Origin: Candidatus Zixiibacteriota bacterium | GTDB lineage: Bacteria; Zixibacteria; MSB-5A5; UBA10806 | Assembly (NCBI GenBank): GCA_003520965.1 | Contig: DOTU01000153.1 | Coordinates: 2,549-8,436 of the forward strand | Length of the DNA stretch: 5,888 nt | Direction of reading: 5' to 3' | Shown here: positions 1-4,536 of the stretch, piece by piece | Layout: the number at the start of each line of letters is the position of its first letter | Numbering within the stretch: the stretch's first letter is position 1 | Notes under the pieces: model-generated | What the model was told of the DNA's origin: nothing | Database searches by the model: none | What the model saw: the letters and a program-made list of their open reading frames with translations, nothing else | Translations under genes and position numbers: made by a program

Positions 1-875
1 CGGGTGTTGACCTCGAGGAAATAGAAATTCTTTTTGTTATCTGCAAGAAATTCGATAGTGCCGGCGTTAATGTATCCAGCCGCCCGGGCGGCGGAAACTG
101 CGGCCTTACCCATTTGGGAACGCAAGCGTTCATCCATCATAGGACTGGGAGACTCCTCGATCACTTTCTGATGACGGCGCTGGATTGAGCATTCTCGCTC
201 CCCAAGATGAACGCAATTGCCAAATTTATCGGCGATAATTTGAATTTCGATATGGCGGGGATGGGCGAGATATTTTTCGATATATATCCGGTCGTCACCG
301 AAAGCAGATTTAGCCTCGGAGCGAGCGCCCCGAACAGCCGATTTTATTTCCGATTTATCGTTGACTACCCTCATCCCCTTGCCGCCTCCGCCAGCAGCAG
401 CCTTGATGATGACCGGATAGCCGATCCATTCAGCTAACTTGATAGCGCCGATTTCATCTTCCAAGGTATCTTCGGTGCCGGGGACAATCGGAACACCGGC
501 CTGTTTCATTATCTTTCGGGCGGCCATCTTATCCCCCATATTGCGGATGGCATCAGGGGTGGGACCGATAAAAACGATGTTTTCATTAGCGCAGGCCTCG
601 GCAAAGGAGGCGTTCTCAGCTAAAAAGCCATATCCGGGATGAATGGCCTCAGCGCCCGATTTTTTCGCGACTTCGATTATTTTATCGATAGCAAGATAGG
701 ATTCCGATGATGGGGCGGGGCCGATTGGATAAGCCTCATCGGAGAGGCGAACATGCAGGGAACTCCGGTCTGGCTCCGAAAATAAAGCTACGGATTGAAT
801 ACCGAGATCATGACAGGCTCGGATAATTCTGACAGCAATTTCGCCGCGGTTGGCGATGAGGACTTTGTTAAACAT
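1..875 (-). CDS. accC: Biotin carboxylase subunit of acetyl-/acyl-CoA carboxylase (partial, N-terminal 291 codons)
   Basis: The enzyme carboxylates biotin on a carrier protein using ATP and bicarbonate, the first half-reaction of acyl-CoA carboxylases in the cytoplasm. The reading frame is open to the left edge, so the C-terminal third is missing. The N-terminus has the family signature around ANRGEIAVRI (residues 8-17) and HPGYGFLAEN (79-88). The ATP-grasp part shows K116, K158, the glycine-rich loop GGGGKGM (162-168), H208/E210, RRHQK (233-237), E275 and E288/N290, all in the spacing known for AccC. An in-frame stop at 885-887 limits the start to ATG at 875, or TTG one codon earlier; no strong Shine-Dalgarno is visible. 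The later part (for example GTIEFL and FYFLEVNTR) resembles propionyl-/acyl-CoA carboxylase alpha subunits as much as AccC, so the substrate is open. The gene directly upstream is not accB. Confidence 0.93.
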   Translation of the reverse strand, partial: MFNKVLIANRGEIAVRIIRACHDLGIQSVALFSEPDRSSLHVRLSDEAYPIGPAPSSESYLAIDKIIEVAKKSGAEAIHPGYGFLAENASFAEACANENIVFIGPTPDAIRNMGDKMAARKIMKQAGVPIVPGTEDTLEDEIGAIKLAEWIGYPVIIKAAAGGGGKGMRVVNDKSEIKSAVRGARSEAKSAFGDDRIYIEKYLAHPRHIEIQIIADKFGNCVHLGERECSIQRRHQKVIEESPSPMMDERLRSQMGKAAVSAARAAGYINAGTIEFLADNKKNFYFLEVNT

Positions 876-961
876 CAATTCCCGTTAAAATGGGTTATTT
901 GATGAGGCCAACCGGCAAATATTAAGGAAACCAGCGCTACTGGTCCCGGGGTGACCCCATG
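876..961 (-). other. Spacer between the DinB-like gene and accC with small inverted repeats
   Basis: The 86-base gap contains an 11-base interrupted palindrome, GGGGTGACCCC (948-958). Next to it is a five-pair hairpin (ACCAG 930-934 with CTGGT 940-944), followed on the minus strand by a short T-rich stretch. No good promoter for accC is visible. The hairpin is too weak to call a terminator; at most it could attenuate transcription or be a protein-binding site. Confidence 0.3.
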
Positions 962-1408
962 TTACTTAGATAACGATGCTTTATAGGCCTTAAGTTTCGC
1001 CAAATGCCATTCATTATGCTCAATTACAATGCCCGGAAGCCATTTGGGTACGCCGCCTCGACTTTTCCAGACATCATCGGTGATGCCGGACATATCGGCA
1101 ATGAGGGCGCCGCGCAGCAGGTTGTACATCTGGATGACCTGTTTTTCAGACATTTTTTCCGCAATCTCATGCCAGCAGGCATTGATTTTGAGATATCCGT
1201 CAGCATAAGTCCAATCATAATCGTGGCCGGTGCGCCAGACGGCAAATGCCTTCAGAGCCTCACCGTCCCACATAGCCATGTGCAAAAGCACATCCCTGGC
1301 CGACCATTTCCCAATAGTATTTGGCCGGTTTAGCTCCTCAGCGCTCAGGTTATCGATTGATTCTAAAACATCAGCCTGCATTTTGGCGAGATCATCCACT
1401 ATTCCCAT
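962..1408 (-). CDS. DinB/DfsB-like four-helix-bundle protein
   Basis: This 148-residue protein is predicted to be a cytoplasmic member of the DinB-like superfamily. These are often metal-dependent thiol transferases or hydrolases, but many have no known substrate. Evidence is the length, the W-S-A-R-D-V-L-L-H motif after the first helix, and a C-terminal EHNEWH. Together these supply the usual metal-binding triad: H43, H131 and H135 when counted from ATG at 1408. That start is preferred because GGAGG lies five bases upstream. An upstream TTG at 1435 or ATG at 1420 would add nine or four residues but has no ribosome site. It is the first gene after a good promoter, and the biotin carboxylase start lies 86 bases beyond its stop, so cotranscription is possible. 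The substrate cannot be told from the sequence. Confidence 0.85.
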   Translation of the reverse strand: MGIVDDLAKMQADVLESIDNLSAEELNRPNTIGKWSARDVLLHMAMWDGEALKAFAVWRTGHDYDWTYADGYLKINACWHEIAEKMSEKQVIQMYNLLRGALIADMSGITDDVWKSRGGVPKWLPGIVIEHNEWHLAKLKAYKASLSK

Positions 1409-1411
1409 CAC

Positions 1412-1419
1412 GTCCTCCA
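1412..1419 (-). promoter_or_regulatory. Shine-Dalgarno site that sets the DinB-like start
   Basis: On the minus strand the sequence reads ATGGAGGACGTGATG. The GGAGG core sits five bases before the last ATG (1408), which is optimal. The earlier ATG of the same string (1420) overlaps the site and has none of its own. This favours the 148-residue protein over the longer 157-residue reading. Confidence 0.65.
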
Positions 1420-1463
1420 TAAGCGGTTTTTGCAAATAGTAATCGAAACTTATTCAGGGTATA

Positions 1464-1491
1464 ATTATAATAGGAAATACCAAAAGGTCAA
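1464..1491 (-). promoter_or_regulatory. Sigma70-like promoter for the DinB-like gene and possibly accC
   Basis: The minus strand carries TTGACC (1491-1486), a 16-base spacer, and a perfect TATAAT (1469-1464). The -35 box matches five of six consensus bases. Transcription would start near 1456, giving a leader of about 48 bases before ATG at 1408. This is the best promoter match found in the window. Confidence 0.6.
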
Positions 1492-1555
1492 TTACAATCG
1501 GATTATATAATGATGCTCAATAAGAAAATACTATTCATTCGGTTGGAAACTAACT

Positions 1556-1642
1556 CGGAGAGGCAGGGATTCGAACCCTGGGAGCCCTTACAGGCTCAAC
1601 GGTTTTCGAGACCGCCCCTTTCAACCGCTCAGGCACCTCTCC
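1556..1642 (-). tRNA. tRNA-Ser, anticodon CGA (reads UCG)
   Basis: The 87-base minus-strand sequence folds as a class II tRNA. The acceptor stem GGAGAGG pairs with CCTCTCC and is followed by discriminator G. The D arm contains TGAGCGGTTGA. The anticodon loop CTCGAAA carries CGA at 1608-1606, closed by CGGT/ACCG plus a G-T pair. The long variable arm GAGCC/GGCTC is typical of serine tRNAs. The T arm CAGGGTTCGAATCCCTG is canonical. CCA is not encoded; AGT follows the discriminator, so CCA must be added after transcription. Confidence 0.97.
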
Positions 1643-1656
1643 AAAGTTGAATCTCC

Positions 1657-1685
1657 AATATATCGATAGGCGGCGCAGGCGGCAA
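1657..1685 (-). promoter_or_regulatory. Possible promoter of the tRNA-Ser gene
   Basis: The minus strand shows TTGCCG (1685-1680), a 17-base spacer, and TATATT (1662-1657). The boxes match four of six and five of six consensus bases. The predicted start near 1650 lies eight bases before the mature tRNA end, which suits a tRNA transcript. No clear terminator is seen after the tRNA. Confidence 0.45.
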
Positions 1686-1719
1686 GCGCATTTAGCGGAG
1701 GAGCGGTTGCAATACGGAA

Positions 1720-1888
1720 GGCCGCGGGTTCCGCGGCCCATTTGGGCATGAAATCCGATTGGGGTATTCGAATGCGGTAAATCTCACATTGATTAAGGAA
1801 TCAGGACAAAGACCTGCCGCAGCCATAAGAAAGCCCCCAATCGGATTTCTCTCTTTCGACCCTTCGGGGCGAAAGGCGGAACCCGCGG
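1720..1888. repeat. Nested inverted-repeat element, possible structured RNA or mobile palindromic repeat
   Basis: Most of the 334-base gene-free stretch between the tRNA and the lipoprotein gene is this element. Outer arms 1722-1734 and 1876-1888 are perfect 13-base complements. Inner arms 1750-1764 and 1835-1849 are perfect 15-base complements. Each joint holds its own hairpin: GCCC(ATTT)GGGC at 1736-1747 on the left, and CTTTCG/CGAAAG with CCC/GGG capped by TTCG at 1853-1875 on the right. Inside the inner stem are a further short stem (1773-1779 with 1815-1821, one G-T pair) and a hairpin GATT(AAGG)AATC at 1791-1802. Drawn as RNA this is a four-way junction with a long branched arm. No target-site duplication is evident at its ends. 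Whether it is transcribed, or is a dispersed genomic repeat, cannot be told from one copy. Confidence 0.7.
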
Positions 1889-1926
1889 ATAACAGCATCG
1901 AGAATGTTTAGCCATAAAAAATCTCC

Positions 1927-1956
1927 TTGACTGAGGCTCGTTCAAGCGCTTATTAA
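1927..1956 (+). promoter_or_regulatory. Possible promoter of the small lipoprotein gene
   Basis: TTGACT (1927-1932) is separated by 18 bases from TATTAA (1951-1956), matching five and four consensus bases. The start would be near 1963, leaving only about 14 leader bases before the GTG, just enough for the ribosome site. If correct, the inverted-repeat element lies upstream of this transcript rather than in its leader. Confidence 0.35.
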
Positions 1957-1967
1957 GATTAAAAACT

Positions 1968-1973
1968 GGAGGT
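1968..1973 (+). promoter_or_regulatory. Ribosome binding site for the GTG-started lipoprotein
   Basis: GGAGGT lies three bases before GTG at 1977. An overlapping ATG at 1975 is followed at once by TGA, so it cannot be the start. The strong site supports the uncommon GTG start, which is also directly followed by the Lys-Lys of a signal peptide. Confidence 0.65.
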
Positions 1974-1976
1974 AAT

Positions 1977-2318
1977 GTGAAAAAAGCGATTGCAATAACC
2001 CTCATGGCGCTGGGGCTGTTGGCCGTGAGTTGCAACAGACAAAAGGCATTGGATAGGATAATGGCCGATCCTCAAATGAAAAGTTATATTATGGGCGAAA
2101 TGCTGAAGAGCGAAACCACAAAAGCCCAACTGGCCGATTCGATATTCGCCGATAGAGCCATTAATGATCAATATATTGACAGGTTGGTTGCCAATGAATA
2201 CACCAGAACCGATCTGTTCAATCGTTGCCTTCGTAACGATTCCACGGGCAGTTGGATTATCGGAAAGTTAGCCGAGGATCCTGTTCGGAAAGCGAAGATG
2301 AAAGAAATGTCGAAGTAA
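1977..2318 (+). CDS. Small putative lipoprotein of unknown function
   Basis: The 113-residue product starts MKKAIAITLM and has a hydrophobic stretch ending in LLAVSC. The lipobox cysteine is C19, so it should be lipidated and anchored to the envelope by signal peptidase II processing. The mature part of about 95 residues is charged and probably all helical. It contains loosely repeated units of about 25-30 residues built around short Asp-containing turns (ADPQMKSYI at 30-38, ANEYTRTDLF at 72-81, RNDSTGSWII at 86-95, EDPVRKAKM at 100-108). C84 is a second cysteine. The gene stands alone on the plus strand: GGAGGT precedes its GTG start and a hairpin terminator follows 18 bases after its stop. 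I do not recognise the family. Confidence 0.82.
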   Translation: MKKAIAITLMALGLLAVSCNRQKALDRIMADPQMKSYIMGEMLKSETTKAQLADSIFADRAINDQYIDRLVANEYTRTDLFNRCLRNDSTGSWIIGKLAEDPVRKAKMKEMSK

Positions 2319-2327
2319 TATTCCTCT

Positions 2328-2372
2328 AAAAAAATGAAGCCGCCGGATCAATTCTAGCGGCTTTTTTATTTT
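2328..2372. terminator. Bidirectional intrinsic terminator between convergent genes
   Basis: AAGCCGC (2337-2343) pairs with GCGGCTT (2357-2363) around a 13-base loop. On the plus strand it runs into T6-A-T4, ending the lipoprotein transcript. On the minus strand the same stem is followed by CA and seven T residues (2334-2328), and it lies just past the stop of the exonuclease gene. One hairpin therefore appears to serve both convergent units. Confidence 0.8.
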
Positions 2373-2389
2373 GTGAACAGCTTCAAAAA

Positions 2390-3625
2390 CTAAGATGAAA
2401 CGTTTTGTTGCTTATTCATTTTTTCCAACAGCCGGCTCTGGCGCTTTTTTAAGGCGGCGAGGGTGTTTTGATATGATGCCGGAGAAACAAATTCACGTTC
2501 GAATTCGACTAAGCGAAGGGCAATCTTGGTATAATCGAGAGCGCGCTGGTAATCTTTGAGGCGATGCTCATGGTGTTTGGCAAGCTCAATATGGGGATAG
2601 CAGCCAAATCGTCCCAGCCTGAGCATTTGATTCCAAATTTTAAGAGCATCATCCCAATCTTTCATCTTATGGGCGGCTTTGGAATGCAGCCTAAGTGTTT
2701 CGTCAACAATATCGCGGGGGGCAAACTGCGGCTTGATACATGACAGCAACTCCCGTGACCTCTGGCATTGTCCGGATCTGTAAAGAATTTGACCCACGGA
2801 TAAAAGAAGCAGGTCATCATCAAGACTTTGCGCCAAAGCCAACTCGACCCGTCGAAATGTCTCTTGAGCCAGCATATAGAGGCTGACAATATCGTTACGG
2901 TTGTGATTTACGATTGGCAGAAGAATGCTCTCGTCACGATTTTGCAGATAGTCGAAATAAAGCCGAGGGATGATGTGAGCGGGAACATCATCCTCCCGGT
3001 CAAATCCAAGAACCTTCTCCTCGAGATTGGTTAGATTCAATGAATCGAAATGACGTTTGTAGAGCCGACGACAGGGATGCATGAAATCAAGATGAAGATG
3101 GTTGCCAAATGGTATCTCCATACGATTGATGCGGAACCGAGTACGTAGCAGCGGCATATCAAATGTTTTACCATTATAGGTGAGAATTCCGGATAGGCCA
3201 GCAAGATCGGAGGCAAGAGTACGAAGCTGAGCCGGCTCCTCGGAAAAATCGCGCAAGATATATTGCCTGACCACAAAACGGTTCTCAGTCCAAAAACCAA
3301 CCCCGATTATGAAAGGGTAGGTCCCGGTTCCTCCCGCCAAACCGGTGGTCTCGGTATCGATAACAGCAGTTTTGCTAAAGTTGAAATTGCCGTTGTAGCA
3401 ATAGGGATCAAGGATCTCTAAGGGGGCGGAGGAAATATCGAGGGCAAGCTCAGTCCGGCCATGCAAATAGCCCTCTTCATAGGATGTTTCAATCATCCAG
3501 ATTGGGCCCAGCTCGGTTTGCCTGATTGAGCCTTCGGGAGGAGCCTTGAATAGATCGGGCTTTGAACCTCGGGGATTCAAAGTGGCCTGTCTCAGCGCCT
3601 CATATAATCGTTTTTCGAGGTCCAT
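2390..3625 (-). CDS. MrfB/YprB-like DEDDh 3'-5' exonuclease with C-terminal helical (TPR-like) region
   Basis: This 411-residue protein has an RNase H-fold, DnaQ-like nuclease domain at about residues 85-258. Exo I is VIDTETTGLAGG, with D90 and E92. Exo II is LTYNGKTFDMPLL, with D156. Exo III is NHNRNDIVSLY, with H241 and D245, which gives the DEDDh pattern. Spacing fits Bacillus YprB/MrfB, a nuclease linked with the YprA/MrfA helicase in repair of mitomycin damage. Residues from about 265 to 370 look like paired helices of TPR type (for example DDALKIWNQMLRLG), as in that family. No signal peptide is seen, so it should be cytoplasmic. ATG at 3625 lies two bases after the stop of the HEAT-repeat gene, with no clear Shine-Dalgarno, suggesting translational coupling. 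No helicase partner is in the window, so a repair role is inference from family. Confidence 0.88.
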   Translation of the reverse strand: MDLEKRLYEALRQATLNPRGSKPDLFKAPPEGSIRQTELGPIWMIETSYEEGYLHGRTELALDISSAPLEILDPYCYNGNFNFSKTAVIDTETTGLAGGTGTYPFIIGVGFWTENRFVVRQYILRDFSEEPAQLRTLASDLAGLSGILTYNGKTFDMPLLRTRFRINRMEIPFGNHLHLDFMHPCRRLYKRHFDSLNLTNLEEKVLGFDREDDVPAHIIPRLYFDYLQNRDESILLPIVNHNRNDIVSLYMLAQETFRRVELALAQSLDDDLLLLSVGQILYRSGQCQRSRELLSCIKPQFAPRDIVDETLRLHSKAAHKMKDWDDALKIWNQMLRLGRFGCYPHIELAKHHEHRLKDYQRALDYTKIALRLVEFEREFVSPASYQNTLAALKKRQSRLLEKMNKQQNVSS

Positions 3626-3627
3626 CG

Positions 3628-4536
3628 TTAATGAATTACGATTGATTCTATTTTTGATATCACCAGTGGATGGTCTTCGATTTCGTAGCGTTTACGCAGA
3701 ACCTTCATAGCGTCAGAGGACCCGATTTTGCCCAGCGCCTCAACCGCAAAAGCCCTGGCAAAAGGATCATCGGAGTTGATTAAATTTGAGAGTAGATCGA
3801 TAAATTTTTCATCACCCAAATTTCCGGCAACCTCGATCATCAAGTAGAAAGCTAAAGTGTCACGTGGCTCTTGAATGTGAATCAGCAAAGTTTTGACGGC
3901 AGGTTTACCGATAGCGGAAAGCGCCGCAGCAGCCGAATAACGGACGCCATAATAGGAGTCTGAAAGAGCCTGGATTAAAGGTAAAACAGTTGAAGAGTCT
4001 TTAAAATTTCCCAGGGCTATGGCCGCGGATGTGCGTACCAGATAGTCCTGATCATCGAGAGCCGCTTTTGTCCAGGGTACGGCGACCCTATCACCGATCT
4101 TACCCAGAGCCGAGAGTACACCAGCTCGCATCCGGAAATCAGAGTCAACAACATGGCGGGAAAGGCCATCGACGGCGGAACTATCGGCCATCTCTCCTAA
4201 AATCCGTGCGGATAGCAGTCGGCGATAGTTGTTATCTGAGCCCAGGGCGTTTACCAAATATGATGTAGCCGGATGACCGATTAGCTTGAAGATATCTTCA
4301 AGAGTTTGCATCTCACGGGCATCTTCAGTTCTCATTTTCTCTACAAGCCTCGGGACCGCAATCTCCCCCATATCAGCCAGGGCCTTTTTGGAGGGCTGGA
4401 CCAAATCCGTATACATTACATTGCCATTTGAGGCGCGAATAAAAAGGGAATCGACGATATGGTTAACCGAATCAGCAGGAGCCTGAGCTAGGGCTGAAGA
4501 AGCTAAAACGGTCATGAAAAAGGCGATAGTTTTCAT
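3628..4536 (-). CDS. Secreted HEAT-repeat (PBS-lyase-type) protein
   Basis: The 302-residue product begins MKTIAFFMTVLASSALAQA, a Sec signal peptide with likely cleavage after A17 (A-L-A) or A19, so the protein is exported. The mature chain from about residue 55 onward is a run of six to seven HEAT-like helical hairpins of about 31 residues. They carry recurring motifs such as RLLSARILGEM, RMRAGVLSALGKIGD, LVRTSAAIALGNF, GVRYSAAAALSAIG and FARAFAVEALGKIG. Such arrays bind proteins; no catalytic motif is seen. ATG at 4536 is chosen because it overlaps the upstream stop as ATGA (4536-4533) and directly opens the signal peptide. A GTGGGA stretch about eight bases upstream may serve the ribosome. 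An upstream ATG at 4572 would put 12 polar residues before the signal and overlap the previous gene by 40 bases, so it is less likely. Partner unknown. Confidence 0.87.
   Translation of the reverse strand: MKTIAFFMTVLASSALAQAPADSVNHIVDSLFIRASNGNVMYTDLVQPSKKALADMGEIAVPRLVEKMRTEDAREMQTLEDIFKLIGHPATSYLVNALGSDNNYRRLLSARILGEMADSSAVDGLSRHVVDSDFRMRAGVLSALGKIGDRVAVPWTKAALDDQDYLVRTSAAIALGNFKDSSTVLPLIQALSDSYYGVRYSAAAALSAIGKPAVKTLLIHIQEPRDTLAFYLMIEVAGNLGDEKFIDLLSNLINSDDPFARAFAVEALGKIGSSDAMKVLRKRYEIEDHPLVISKIESIVIH

Larger units (their letters stand above)
1643..1976. other. Gene-free interval between tRNA-Ser and the lipoprotein gene
   Basis: Nothing convincing is encoded here. Open frames across it have no ribosome site and owe their length to the inverted repeats. 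The interval contains the possible tRNA promoter (1657-1685), the nested inverted-repeat element (1720-1888), and a possible promoter plus ribosome site for the lipoprotein gene (1927-1973). Confidence 0.6.

Noticed and set aside
207..642. Plus-strand open frames within the first 875 bases
   Set aside because: They are antisense to the biotin carboxylase, whose catalytic residues are all present on the minus strand.
1720..1738. Perfect GC-rich hairpin as an intrinsic terminator
   Set aside because: No T tract follows on either strand.
1720..1888. Insertion-sequence remnant or integron attC site
   Set aside because: There is no transposase or integrase fragment, no evident target duplication and no recognisable attC core ends. 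A mobile palindrome remains possible but is unproven.
1692..1898. Minus-strand open frame of 68 codons spanning the inverted-repeat element
   Set aside because: It has no ribosome site, and its length follows from the complementary arms. The base-pairing pattern explains the sequence better than a protein.
1793..2035. Minus-strand open frame of 80 codons overlapping the start of the lipoprotein gene
   Set aside because: It runs antisense to a gene with strong start and lipobox evidence and has no recognisable protein features.
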